From: Amycolatopsis sulphurea
Lineage (GTDB): Bacteria > Actinomycetota > Actinomycetes > Mycobacteriales > Pseudonocardiaceae
Assembly (NCBI RefSeq): GCF_002564045.1
Contig: NZ_PDJK01000002.1
Span: 3,906,001-3,970,000, forward strand
Direction: 5' to 3'
Length of the DNA: 64,000 nt
Below are positions 35,332 to 43,252 of the stretch, piece after piece. Position 1 is the stretch's first letter. The number at the start of each line of letters is the position of its first letter. Made by a program: the position numbers and the translations under genes. The notes under the pieces were generated by a model. It worked only from the letters and a program-made list of their open reading frames with translations, did not search any database and was not told the DNA's origin.

Positions 35332-36606
35332 ATGAGCGAGCACTTCAACGTGCACGGCGGGGCGCGGCTGGTCGGTGAGGTCGAGGTCGTCGGCGCCAAG
35401 AACAGCGTGCTGAAGCTGATGGCCGCGGCGCTGCTGGCCGAGGGCACCACGACGATCACGAACTGCCCCCAGATCCTCGACGTCCCCTTGATGGGCGACG
35501 TGCTGCGCAGCGTCGGCTGCGAGGTGGAGATCGAGGGCGACACCGCGCGGATCACCACCCCCGCGGAGCTTTCGCACCGGGCGGACTCGACGGCGATGGG
35601 CAAGCTGCGTGCCTCGGTGTGCGTGCTGGGCCCGCTGGTCGGCCGGTTGAAGCAGGCCGTGGTGGCGCTGCCCGGCGGGGACGCGATCGGCCAGCGGCCG
35701 CTGGACATGCACCAGAACGGGCTCCGCAAGCTCGGCGCGACCAGCACCATCGAGCACGGCTGCGTGGTCGCGAAGGCGGAATCGCTGGTGGGCGCCCAGA
35801 TCTGGCTGGACTTCCCGAGCGTCGGCGCGACCGAGAACATTCTGATGGCCGCGGTGCTGGCCGAGGGCTCGACGGTGATCGACAACGCCGCGCGCGAGCC
35901 GGAGATCGCCGACATCTGCACGATGCTCACCGAAATGGGCGCGAAGATCGAAGGCGTCGGCACGTCCACGCTGACCGTGCACGGCGTCCCGCAGCTGAAC
36001 CCGACCGAGCACCGCGTGATCGGTGACCGGATCGTCGGCGCGACCTGGGCGTTCGCCGCCTCCATGACGCGCGGCGATCTGACCGTGCGCGGGGTCAACT
36101 CGCACCATCTCGACCTGGTGCTGGACAAGCTGCGCCTGGCCGGCGCCGAGGTGACCACCTTCGACGAGAAGGGCTTCCGGGTCGTGCAGCCGGAACGGCC
36201 CAAGGCGGTGGACTGGGTGACCCTGCCCTACCCCGGCTTCGCCACCGACCTCCAGCCGTTCGCGGTCGCGCTCTCCGCGGTGTCCGACGGCACGTCGATG
36301 ATCACGGAGAACGTCTACGAGGCGAGGTTCCGCTTCATCGAGGAGATGATCCGCCTCTCCGGCGACGCCCGCACCGACGGCCACCACGCCGTCGTCCGCG
36401 GCGTCGACCGCCTCTCCAGCGCCCCCGTCTGGGCCTCCGACATCCGCGCCGGCGCCGGACTGGTCCTGGCCGGCCTGTGCGCGGACGGCGTGACCCAGGT
36501 GTGGGACGTCTTCCACATCGACCGGGGCTATCCGCACTTCGTGGAGAACCTGAACCGCCTCGGCGCCCGTATCGACCGCGTGGCGGGTGAACCGGAACGG
36601 GCGTAG
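35332..36606 (+). CDS. murA: UDP-N-acetylglucosamine 1-carboxyvinyltransferase
   Basis: 424 residues. First committed step of peptidoglycan synthesis: transfer of enolpyruvate from PEP to UDP-GlcNAc. Lys23-Asn24 (GAKNSVLKL) bind substrate. In the active-site loop PGGDAIGQRPLDMH the usual Cys is Asp117, the same substitution that makes mycobacterial and chlamydial MurA insensitive to fosfomycin. The inverted alpha/beta barrel repeats are complete. ATG at 35332 matches the family N-terminus (MSEHFNVHGG). Confidence 0.96.
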   Translation: MSEHFNVHGGARLVGEVEVVGAKNSVLKLMAAALLAEGTTTITNCPQILDVPLMGDVLRSVGCEVEIEGDTARITTPAELSHRADSTAMGKLRASVCVLGPLVGRLKQAVVALPGGDAIGQRPLDMHQNGLRKLGATSTIEHGCVVAKAESLVGAQIWLDFPSVGATENILMAAVLAEGSTVIDNAAREPEIADICTMLTEMGAKIEGVGTSTLTVHGVPQLNPTEHRVIGDRIVGATWAFAASMTRGDLTVRGVNSHHLDLVLDKLRLAGAEVTTFDEKGFRVVQPERPKAVDWVTLPYPGFATDLQPFAVALSAVSDGTSMITENVYEARFRFIEEMIRLSGDARTDGHHAVVRGVDRLSSAPVWASDIRAGAGLVLAGLCADGVTQVWDVFHIDRGYPHFVENLNRLGARIDRVAGEPERA

Positions 36607-36651
36607 ACAGTGCCCGTACCCTGGGACTACACGTGAGAAGCGGGGTTCGTG

Positions 36652-36784
36652 ATGACTGCGCTGCCCGACTGGATGGTTTTGCCGCCCGGTGGTTTTGTCC
36701 GCCGCTGATTACGAGGCGCTGGACGAAGAGGTCTGCCGGGCCATCGAGATTGTCGACGGAGCCATTGTCGTGAACCCCGCACCC
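36652..36784 (+). pseudogene. Uma2-family nuclease, frameshifted N-terminal fragment
   Basis: ATG at 36652 (or GTG at 36649) starts MTALPDWMVLPPGGF and then hits a stop at 36706. Removing one base near 36698 restores AADYEALDEEVCRAIEIVDG and AIVVNP, the N-terminal pattern of the Uma2/DUF820 restriction-like family common in actinomycetes. The homology ends at about 36784, where repeat-element sequence begins. The catalytic part is missing. Confidence 0.65.
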
Positions 36785-36905
36785 CGCCGGACCTGTCTCG
36801 GGTCTGTGAAGGGGCCCTTCACAGACTCAGAGTCCGTGAAGGGCCCCTTCACAGACCTTCGCAGTCTGCGCAGGGCCTCTCACACCGACATTGCCGACAT
36901 CCTGG
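36785..36905 (+). mobile_element. MITE-like element, left-truncated, at a deletion junction
   Basis: Sequence matching the right half of the long-type copies at 34.5 and 57.0 kb (GCCGGACCTGTCTCGGG, a 47-bp unit at 36806-36852, then CACCGACATTGCCGAC) and ending in CCTGG at 36905. The left half is absent. An Uma2 fragment abuts one side and a truncated lysE copy the other. Confidence 0.75.
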
Positions 36906-37258
36906 AAGCCCTCACGCCACCGCCGGAACGCGTTCGGGCGCGTCCGCCGGGAGCCGGCCGCCGAGTTGTAGTCACCGCGCCAGGCGCCGCGCAGGGCTTG
37001 GCAGCCGACGACGACCAGGTACGCGACGCCGAGCCACTTGACCGTCTCGAACACCGGCTGGGCGCGCGTGATGACCGCGCCGAGCCCGAACGCCGCGGCG
37101 GTGGCTTGCAGAGTGTTCGCAACGGTAATGCCGAAGCATGCCCACGCCCCGCCTCGCGCACCGCCGGACAGGGCGTTCTTGAGCACCACCATGCTGTCCG
37201 GGCCGGGCACAATCGCAAGCAGCATCATCATGGCGAGGAATCCGCCGTACACGCCCAC
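36905..37258 (-). pseudogene. LysE/RhtB-family exporter, C-terminally truncated
   Basis: From a GTG at 37258 the product reads GVYGGFLAMMMLLAIVPGPD, then SMVVLKNALSGGARGGAWAC, and stops resembling the family after FRRWREGF, exactly at the end of the mobile repeat. It parallels the intact neighbour over that span (NALSGGARGGFLA, FRRWREGFLSNITNP), so the two are diverged tandem paralogues. The missing half holds the last three membrane helices, so export function is lost. Confidence 0.8.
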
Positions 37259-37281
37259 GTCATGCGCGCACGGTAACCGGC

Positions 37282-37908
37282 TCAGGACTCCAGGGCTAAA
37301 GCCGCCCCGAAGCCGAGCAGCGCGGTCCCGGTTACGCCGTCGAGTGTGCGGCGGACCTTGCGCTGGCTCAGCCAAGCGCGTACGCGGTGTACGAAGAACA
37401 GCAGCGCCAGCTGCCAGATCGCGCCCAGCACGGCGACCGTGTACGCGAGTACGAGCGCGTCCAAGGTGGTGGTCTGCACTGGGTCGAGGAACTGGGGCAG
37501 CACCGACAGGTACAGCACCAGCACCTTCGGGTTGGTGATGTTGGACAGGAAGCCCTCACGCCACCGCCGGAAGCCGCTCGCACGCTTGCGCTGGGTCTGC
37601 GCGACAGCGTCGTAGTTGCCCCGCAACGCACCGCGTAGCGCCTGGACGCCGAGGAACACCAGATAGGCCGCGCCGAGCCACTTGAGCGTGAGGAACACCG
37701 GCTGCGACCGCGCGATGACCACGCCGAGCCCGAGCGCCGCGGCGGTGCCCTGCACCGCGTTGCCCGCGAAGACCCCGGCTGTGGCGAGGAATCCGCCCCG
37801 CGCGCCGCCGGAAAGCGCGTTCTTCAGCATCACCATGGTGTCCGGCCCGGGGGCGAGCACAATGAGGACCACGATCACCAGGTAGCTGCCGTATACGCTC
37901 CATGTCAC
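37282..37908 (-). CDS. LysE/RhtB-family amino acid exporter
   Basis: 208 residues with six hydrophobic segments. Motifs VLAPGPDTMVMLKNALSGG in the first helix-loop and GFLSNITNPKVLVLYLSVLP in the middle are the family signatures; NITNPK is the conserved helix-breaking turn. The family exports basic or neutral amino acids or related compounds; the substrate is not predictable. ATG at 37908. It is followed by the truncated copy on the same strand. Confidence 0.88.
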   Translation of the reverse strand: MTWSVYGSYLVIVVLIVLAPGPDTMVMLKNALSGGARGGFLATAGVFAGNAVQGTAAALGLGVVIARSQPVFLTLKWLGAAYLVFLGVQALRGALRGNYDAVAQTQRKRASGFRRWREGFLSNITNPKVLVLYLSVLPQFLDPVQTTTLDALVLAYTVAVLGAIWQLALLFFVHRVRAWLSQRKVRRTLDGVTGTALLGFGAALALES

Positions 37909-38019
37909 GTCTGTCCACGGTAGAGCCTGGATCGGCCGCAGTCTCGCGGATTTCCGTCACAGTGCCGGGCAACCCGGGCGAAGCGGACAGCGTGTCCTCT
38001 TCGGAACGGGGAGGCAGGC

Positions 38020-38790
38020 ATGTACCCACTGGCCGAAGGCGAACAGCTGCTCTGGTCCGGGCGCCCGCCAGGGGTGTCGGCAAAGTCGGTGTGGGGGCCC
38101 TGCGTAGCTGCGGAGGGCTGTGAAGGGACCCTTCACGGACTCTGAGTCCGTGAAGGGTCCCTTCACGGACTCGAAACCGGTCGGGCCGCCACGGCTCTCT
38201 CTGCTGATCACGGGCCCTCGACCAACTTTGCCGGGGCCCTGCGGACGCCCGCAGCGGTACGTGCGGCGGTACCGCGATTACCACTACTACCTGTCGGTGG
38301 CGACCCTGCTCCTCGGCGGGGTCGTCCTGACTGCCCGCTTCGACCTGCAGCTCTGGAACCTACTCGGCTGGGGGGCCGTACTGGGGCTGCTGATCGGCAC
38401 CGCCTGCGAACGCAACCGCGACCGGCGTGAGTTCGTCGCCGCGACCACCTATCTGGTCACCGACCGCCGGCTGATCTTCGTCTCGCAGGGGGAGCCCGGG
38501 ATCGAGTTCCGCTGGATCGGGCTCGCCGATCTCCGCCCGCCGCGGGTGCAGGGGCATGGCGACGGTATCGGCACGATCGACTTCCACCCCACAGCTCTTG
38601 AGTGGCTGAAGGACCAGGGGTACCGGTCCGGCCCGCGTGGGTTCCGATCCTGCCCGAGCTGATGGCCATCCCCGACGCCGCACAGGTCGCCGCCCTGATC
38701 ACGCGGAACGGTGCGGACGCCCGGGCCGTGGTGAGTCAGGGATCCGGGTCCAGGCGTCCGGAAGGTCAGGACAGCCGTCCTGACGCCTGA
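38020..38790 (+). pseudogene. PH-like membrane protein gene interrupted by a mobile repeat
   Basis: ATG at 38020, with GGGGAGGC upstream, encodes MYPLAEGEQLLWSGRP and is then broken by a 175-bp element at 38068-38242. Deleting the element plus one 9-bp duplication gives GRPQRYVRRYRDYHYYLSVA in frame, followed by two membrane segments and a domain with YLVTDRRLIFVSQGE, as in bacterial PH-like (DUF304-type) proteins. A second shift near 38600 moves the C-terminal LPELMAIPDAAQVAALI into another frame that ends at 38790. The insertion plus duplication (184 bp) is not a multiple of three. Confidence 0.75.
38068..38242 (+). mobile_element. MITE-like element, short type, inserted in a gene with 9-bp duplication
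   Basis: 175 bp. Left end CCAGGGGTGTCGGCAAAGT; the right end reads GCAGGGCCCCGGCAAAGT on the other strand. A 47-bp unit sits at 38120-38166 and is perfectly self-complementary, with an A/T pair where other copies have G/C. Flanks are GGGCGCCCG (38059-38067) and GGACGCCCG (38243-38251), an 8-of-9 direct repeat. No coding capacity of its own. Confidence 0.85.
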
Positions 38791-38887
38791 ATTGCTGTCC
38801 ACTATGGACTGTCGTGGGTCGCCTGGCCGCACACTTCGGCCCACGGAGCACTTTCCGTCGGCGTGATTCCGGGGCTACCGTCGGGGC

Positions 38888-39661
38888 ATGGGCGAGTACG
38901 AGCACCTCCTCGTGAAGCGGGACGGGGACACGATCACCGTCACCATGAACCGTGCGGCGCGGCGAAATTCACTGTCCGCCGAGCACCTCGGTGAGTTGCT
39001 TGCGGCGTTTCAGGAAGCGGGCCGTTCGGACGCGACCGGCATCGTGCTGGCCGGCGCCGGTCCGGTGTTCTCCGCCGGGCACGACTTTGGCGACGTCGCC
39101 GCGCGCGACCTGATGGGCGTACGCGAGCTGCTCACGCTCTGCACCGAGCTGATGCGGACCATGCAGTCGGTTCCGCAGGTGGTGCTCGCGCGCGTGCACG
39201 GGTTGGCCACTGCCGCCGGCTGCCAGCTGGTCGCGTCCTGCGACCTCGCGGTGGCTGCGGAGTCCGCCGGTTTTGCGCTGCCCGGCGGCAAAGGCGGCTG
39301 GTTCTGCCACACCCCGGCGGTCCCGGTGGCCCGCTCGATCGGCCGTAAGCGCCTGATGGAGCTGGCCCTGACCGGAGACGTGGTGGACGCCGCGACCGCG
39401 CTCGACTGGGGGCTGGTCAACCGCGTGGTCCCGGACGCAGAGCTGGACGAAGCTGTGGCCGCCCTCCTGGCGCGCGCCACCCGGGGCAGCCGGGCGAGCA
39501 AGGCGATGGGGAAGCAGACGTTGTACGCGCAGCTCGATCGCCCGGAAGCGGACGCGTACGCGATCGCGCTGGAAGTCATGGCCTCGGCCTCGCAGCTGCC
39601 TGGCGCGCGCGAGGGAATGGCGGCGTTCCTGGAGAAGCGCAAGCCGGACTGGACGGACTGA
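38888..39661 (+). CDS. Enoyl-CoA hydratase/isomerase family protein
   Basis: 257 residues. The crotonase fold shows the oxyanion-hole segments GAGPVFSAGHDFGDVA and ARVHGLATAAGCQLVASCDLAV. The second acidic catalytic residue of true hydratases is not evident in GFALPGGKGGWFCHTPAVPV, so the reaction is uncertain; the pattern is closest to the ECHDC3-like subgroup. ATG at 38888 has no clear ribosome site and TACCGT lies 8 bases upstream, so it may be leaderless. Convergent with the NUDIX gene. Confidence 0.85.
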   Translation: MGEYEHLLVKRDGDTITVTMNRAARRNSLSAEHLGELLAAFQEAGRSDATGIVLAGAGPVFSAGHDFGDVAARDLMGVRELLTLCTELMRTMQSVPQVVLARVHGLATAAGCQLVASCDLAVAAESAGFALPGGKGGWFCHTPAVPVARSIGRKRLMELALTGDVVDAATALDWGLVNRVVPDAELDEAVAALLARATRGSRASKAMGKQTLYAQLDRPEADAYAIALEVMASASQLPGAREGMAAFLEKRKPDWTD

Positions 39662-39667
39662 CCGGGG

Positions 39668-40207
39668 TCAGCGTCGTTCGTGCAGGAGCAGCAAGGTGTA
39701 GGCGGCGACGGTCTGCGCGTCCAGGATCTCGCCGGACGCGATCATCTTCTCCACCTCGTTCCGGCCGAACCAGGCGGTGCGCATGTCCTGCTCCTCCGGT
39801 TCCCGCTCCGGCTCGCCCTCGGTCAGGCCGGTGGCCAGGTACACGTGGCCACGCTGGCTGGTCAGGCCGGGGGCGACTTCGAGCAGGCCGATCTCGGTCA
39901 TGGTCTCCGCCCGCAGCCCGGTCTCCTCGCGTAGCTCGCGGCGGGCCAGCTCGGCGGGCGGCACCTCGGCGAGATCGGGCGCGGTGCCCTGGACGAACTC
40001 CCAGCGGCGCGCCCCGACGGGGTAGCGGAACTGCTCGACCAGGTGCATCCGGTCACCCGCCAGCGGGATCACCAGTGCGTAGGTCGGTTTGTCGATCACG
40101 CCGTAGATGCCGGGGCTGCCGTCCGCACGGCGGGTGGCGTCCTCGCGCACCGTCATCCAGTTGTTCCGATACACCTCGCGGGTCGCGACACGCTGAACGG
40201 GGTCCAC
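39668..40207 (-). CDS. NUDIX hydrolase, ADP-ribose pyrophosphatase-like
   Basis: 179 residues. The NUDIX box is complete: G at GTAPDLAEVPPAEL followed by ARRELREETGL, giving the pattern GX5EX7REUXEEXGU. The upstream LVEQFRYPVGARRWEFVQG is typical of ADP-ribose/nucleoside diphosphate sugar pyrophosphatases. GTG at 40207 with GATACT about 6 bases upstream suggests leaderless expression. Divergent from the split nucS gene. Confidence 0.88.
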   Translation of the reverse strand: MDPVQRVATREVYRNNWMTVREDATRRADGSPGIYGVIDKPTYALVIPLAGDRMHLVEQFRYPVGARRWEFVQGTAPDLAEVPPAELARRELREETGLRAETMTEIGLLEVAPGLTSQRGHVYLATGLTEGEPEREPEEQDMRTAWFGRNEVEKMIASGEILDAQTVAAYTLLLLHERR

Positions 40208-40244
40208 CCGTTCAGTATCACCGAGCCTGTCCTACCCTCGGCGG

Positions 40245-40349
40245 GTGCGTCTCGTGATCGCTCGGTGCCAGGTCGGCTACGCCGGCCGCCTCACCGCCCA
40301 CCCGCTGCTCGTCAAGTCGGACGGCTCGGTGTCGGTGCATTCCGACGAC
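40245..40349 (+). pseudogene. nucS: 5' fragment of the resident nucS gene
   Basis: GTG at 40245, 7 bases after a TACCCT -10, starts MRLVIARCQVGYAGRLTAH and continues PLLVKSDGSVSVHSDD, the N-terminus of NucS lacking about six residues (the LPMANR part of the intact copy). Codon use is high G+C like the surrounding chromosome. Homology stops at about 40349. Its missing 3' end is found at 43126-43252. Confidence 0.8.
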
Positions 40350-40462
40350 CGTGGCCACAGGCAGGCCAATCCGGGGTGGAGACACTGGTCTCCAGCCATG
40401 AAGCGGATCGGTGCTGCTCTCCACAGGCTCTCTGGGGGATCGATCACGAAGGGATGGGCGCA

Positions 40463-41122
40463 GTGAGGCTCGTAGTCGCTCGCTGTCAGGTGGACTACAT
40501 CGGTCGGCTTACCGCGCATCTGCCGATGGCCAACCGAGTGCTCATGGTGAAAGCGGATGGCTCGGTTCTCGTTCATTCGGATGGTGGCTCCTATAAGCCT
40601 CTCAATTGGATGTCTCCTCCTTGCTGGCTTATTGAAGATCCGGATATCTGGACGGTGCAGAACAAGGCCGGTGAAAAGCTGGTGATCACGATCGACAAGA
40701 TCATGCATGACTCGAAGCACGAGCTGGGTGTGGATCCGGGCTTGCAAAAGGATGGCGTCGAAGCACACTTGCAAGAGTTGCTGGCCGAGCACATCAAGAC
40801 CCTTGGCGACGGTTACACACTGGTCCGCCGCGAGTTTCCGACGGCGATCGGGCCGGTCGACATCATGGCCCGAGACGCTGACGGCGCAAGTGTGGCGGTG
40901 GAGATCAAGAGGCGTGGCGAGATCGACGGTGTGGAACAGTTGACGCGTTACCTCGAACTGCTCAATCGTGACCCGCTGCTCGCCCCGGTGCAGGGCGTAT
41001 TCGCGGCGCAGGTCATCAAGCCCCAAGCCCGCACGCTCGCTCAGGACCGGGGTATCCGGTGCGTGGTGCTGGACTATGACGCCTTGCGCGGTACCGACTC
41101 CGACGAGTTCCGCCTGTTCTGA
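40463..41122 (+). CDS. nucS: Mismatch-specific endonuclease NucS/EndoMS
   Basis: 219 residues. It cuts both strands at mismatches and replaces MutSL in actinobacteria. An N-terminal DNA-binding domain (RLVVARCQVDYIGRLTAHLP; YKPLNWMSPPCWL) is followed by the RecB-like nuclease core GPVDIMARDADGASVAVEIK with the D...ExK triad and a Gln in EQLTRYLELL. The C-terminal DEFRLF is the probable clamp-binding tail. GTG at 40463 follows GGGATGGGCGC. The gene is visibly lower in G+C, with many T- and A-ending codons, than the flanking nucS fragments, so it is an acquired replacement copy. Confidence 0.93.
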   Translation: MRLVVARCQVDYIGRLTAHLPMANRVLMVKADGSVLVHSDGGSYKPLNWMSPPCWLIEDPDIWTVQNKAGEKLVITIDKIMHDSKHELGVDPGLQKDGVEAHLQELLAEHIKTLGDGYTLVRREFPTAIGPVDIMARDADGASVAVEIKRRGEIDGVEQLTRYLELLNRDPLLAPVQGVFAAQVIKPQARTLAQDRGIRCVVLDYDALRGTDSDEFRLF

Positions 41123-41323
41123 CCGACGGATCACGGTGGCCTTGTGTGCTACACGGAGGTCACATTCAATGCGGCAAGATTATGAGCGCCCTCAATGCGG
41201 TGACATGTTGTGCTGCCGGTCTGAACGTGCTCAACCGGTGGCTTCGACCAGGATTGGCTCCGTGGTAAAGCGATGCCGGCCAGGGAGCTGCATCCTGGCG
41301 GAGCAATGCATCGATGTCCTAAG

Positions 41324-42412
41324 TCAAACCCCAGCTTCGGGGTTCCATGCCTTGAGGTAGGGCGTGGCGATGGGTGCGTTCTTGACCAGGGCGCTGCGCC
41401 ACGGCAGTACACCCTCGCGTTGCAACCTGCCGATGACAACGACAGGGTGTACTCCTCGATCATTCGCAACGGTGTTGATCCATTGAGCGCCGATTCGCGA
41501 AGGTGGTCTGGGGAGAGGTTGATCGAAAACCCAGCTGGATGCGAGCTCATCTGCCTGGTCCTCGTCACCCAAAGTACGATCGTCCTCGTCGATGAGAGGT
41601 TTTCCGTTCTTGGAAACGTCGCCGCGAACTACATGAGCAATCTCGTGTAAAAGGGTGAACAGTACCTTGTCGAGACGTTGACCCCGGCCGGACAGTGCAA
41701 TGACTGGGCCGGTCCCGTCCGCATAGGACGCACCGGAGATTTTGCTGGATGGGAATGCCTCCACGAACACCAGGCGAACTCCGGCGGCGCCGAATTGTTC
41801 CGGTAGGCTCGTGAGGCCGCTTGGGTCGCGAACCAGACGACTTACTTGCCTCGCAAGTTCTTCGAGCATGCGGTGCGAAAAAGTGTGGGATGACCTCTTG
41901 GAGGCGACTCTCCGCACGCAGGCGAACCAGCCGTTCTGGGTCGGTGTGAGTGGTTTGTCCTTGTTGGCGCGCCGTGCCGCCATTTGCCATGGGGGTCGTT
42001 CGTCGAGGGTTTCGATTCCCATGAGCTGCATGAGCTGCTGGGCCTGGCCGGCAGTGGACGTGGCCGTTATGATTCCGCGCTTGCGCAGTACGGTCATGGG
42101 GGCCAACGCGTTGATCTTTGCCCGTGTCTTGACGTCGTCGAGGTCCTCCTGAGTATCCGGATCTAGCCGCTGCTTCCAGAGAAAATAGGAATCCTGCAAG
42201 TTGAGCCAAAACTCGGCACTGGTCCCGAATGCTGCTCCGATCTGCGCGGCAGATTTCCGCGTGATCTCCTTCTTGCCCTGAATGATCTCGGAGACAAACT
42301 GGGTTGGGCGCCCCAGGATCTCGGCGAACTCGACTTGAGTCCATCCCCGGGCCGCCAGCTCGTCAGCGAGGTGCTCCCCGGCGGGAAACACCTCGGCGAG
42401 TGTGGTGTCCAT
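41324..42412 (-). CDS. higA: HigA-type antitoxin fused to an ImmA/IrrE metallopeptidase domain
   Basis: 362 residues. Residues 12-75 are an XRE helix-turn-helix of the HigA kind (WTQVEFAEILGRPTQFVSEI), binding the operon promoter and the toxin. The C-terminal half has LFTLLHEIAHVVRGD, an HEXXH zinc site of the ImmA/IrrE (COG2856) family, with an acidic third ligand region DEDQADELASSWVF. The long two-domain form is known for some HigA-like proteins. ATG at 42412 begins 10 bases after the toxin stop. It lies in the lower-G+C insert. Confidence 0.88.
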   Translation of the reverse strand: MDTTLAEVFPAGEHLADELAARGWTQVEFAEILGRPTQFVSEIIQGKKEITRKSAAQIGAAFGTSAEFWLNLQDSYFLWKQRLDPDTQEDLDDVKTRAKINALAPMTVLRKRGIITATSTAGQAQQLMQLMGIETLDERPPWQMAARRANKDKPLTPTQNGWFACVRRVASKRSSHTFSHRMLEELARQVSRLVRDPSGLTSLPEQFGAAGVRLVFVEAFPSSKISGASYADGTGPVIALSGRGQRLDKVLFTLLHEIAHVVRGDVSKNGKPLIDEDDRTLGDEDQADELASSWVFDQPLPRPPSRIGAQWINTVANDRGVHPVVVIGRLQREGVLPWRSALVKNAPIATPYLKAWNPEAGV

Positions 42413-42422
42413 GAGCGATTCC

Positions 42423-42719
42423 CTAGTGGTAGTCGACGACTTCGATGATGACTGCGATGCGGTCGCCGTTGGTCTTGAATGTGACGATCAGCCGGTATTG
42501 GTCGTTGAGGCGCATCGAGTGCTGTCCCGCTCGGTCACCCCGCAACAGTTCCAAGCGAAGGCCGCGAAGCGCGTACAGGTCACGCTCGTCTTTCGCGGCC
42601 ACGATGCGCTGGACCGTCTTCCGATAGGCCTTGACGACGTCGCGACCCCATCCCTTCGGCGCAAAAGTGGCGTCTTCGGCCAGTCGACGCAGCTTCTCGT
42701 CGCTGTACTCGACTCGCAA
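42423..42719 (-). CDS. higB: HigB-type (RelE/ParE superfamily) toxin
   Basis: 98 residues. The pattern LRRLAEDATFAPKGWGRDVV, LYALRGLRLELLRGDRAGQHS and LNDQYRLIVTFKTNG matches HigB ribosome-dependent mRNA interferases; the Arg/Tyr of NDQYRLIV and the basic residues are the usual catalytic region. The toxin precedes the antitoxin, the order typical of higBA. The only workable start is TTG at 42719, with GAGGGCAAG upstream, which would keep toxin expression low. Confidence 0.85.
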   Translation of the reverse strand: MRVEYSDEKLRRLAEDATFAPKGWGRDVVKAYRKTVQRIVAAKDERDLYALRGLRLELLRGDRAGQHSMRLNDQYRLIVTFKTNGDRIAVIIEVVDYH

Positions 42720-42815
42720 CTTGCCCTCACTTCATCACCCCTGGGCCGAAGCCCCGTGTGAGCATGAAGGCTACCTTTCGTTCTCGGGCGGACCGCCGTC
42801 CGGTCTTTGTTAGCT

Positions 42816-42844
42816 AGTGTACAGGTGTTCACCTCTAAGGTGAA
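42816..42844 (-). promoter_or_regulatory. higBA promoter with overlapping operator
   Basis: On the minus strand, TTCACC (42839-42844) and TACACT (42816-42821) are 17 bases apart. Two inverted repeats share the spacer: TTCACCT-CTA-AGGTGAA (42828-42844, plus strand) and AGGTGTTCACCT (42823-42834). A HigA dimer bound here would block the polymerase, giving classical autorepression. Confidence 0.65.
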
Positions 42845-43125
42845 GTGATGAGTATGATCAGGGGTGATAGTGGTTCCCGCTGTCAACCAGCCCGCAGTGA
42901 GGAGGTGGGGTGACTGTTCGGGGTGGAGTCGGACGCTTCGTGTCCGGGCAGATACGGGTTGACGGTGTATGCGCCCGGTCCCCAAGGCGGTTCCGGGTTT
43001 GTCGTGACGAGACTGTTGGGCAGTCGGCCCGCGCGGCTGCGGACGCTCGGCTTCCTGGGCGGCACCTGTGGTCGTGGCCGAGGAGGCGGTCGCGGTGAGG
43101 GCCCGGGCGCGCGCGTCCCCCTAGT

Positions 43126-43252
43126 GTGTTCGCCGCGCAGATCATCAAACCGCAGACCCGTACGCTCGCCGAGGACCGCGGCATCCGCTGCCGGACCACT
43201 CGACTACGACGCCCTGTGTGGTACCGACTCTGACGAGTTCCGCCTGTTCTGA
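43126..43252 (+). pseudogene. nucS: 3' fragment of the resident nucS gene
   Basis: The sequence encodes VFAAQIIKPQTRTLAEDRGI, then RC, a small internal lesion, then LDYDALCGTDSDEFRLF in another frame with the NucS stop at 43250-43252. It aligns with the last 40 or so residues of the intact copy and has the same G+C-rich codon use as the 5' fragment. The 281 bases before it (42845-43125) hold nothing I recognise. Confidence 0.8.

Noticed and set aside
38120..38166. Recurrent peptide VKGPFTDSESVKGPFT read from the repeats as a conserved small protein
   Set aside because: It is the translation of the palindromic 47-bp unit, appears on both strands and lacks starts and ribosome sites.
40043..41122. 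A 359-residue version of NucS
   Set aside because: The first 140 residues are noise from antisense NUDIX and fragment sequence; the GTG at 40463 has a ribosome site and gives the family length.
42904..43125. A possible small gene between higBA and the nucS 3' fragment
   Set aside because: Open frames exist on both strands but none has a convincing ribosome site or family resemblance.
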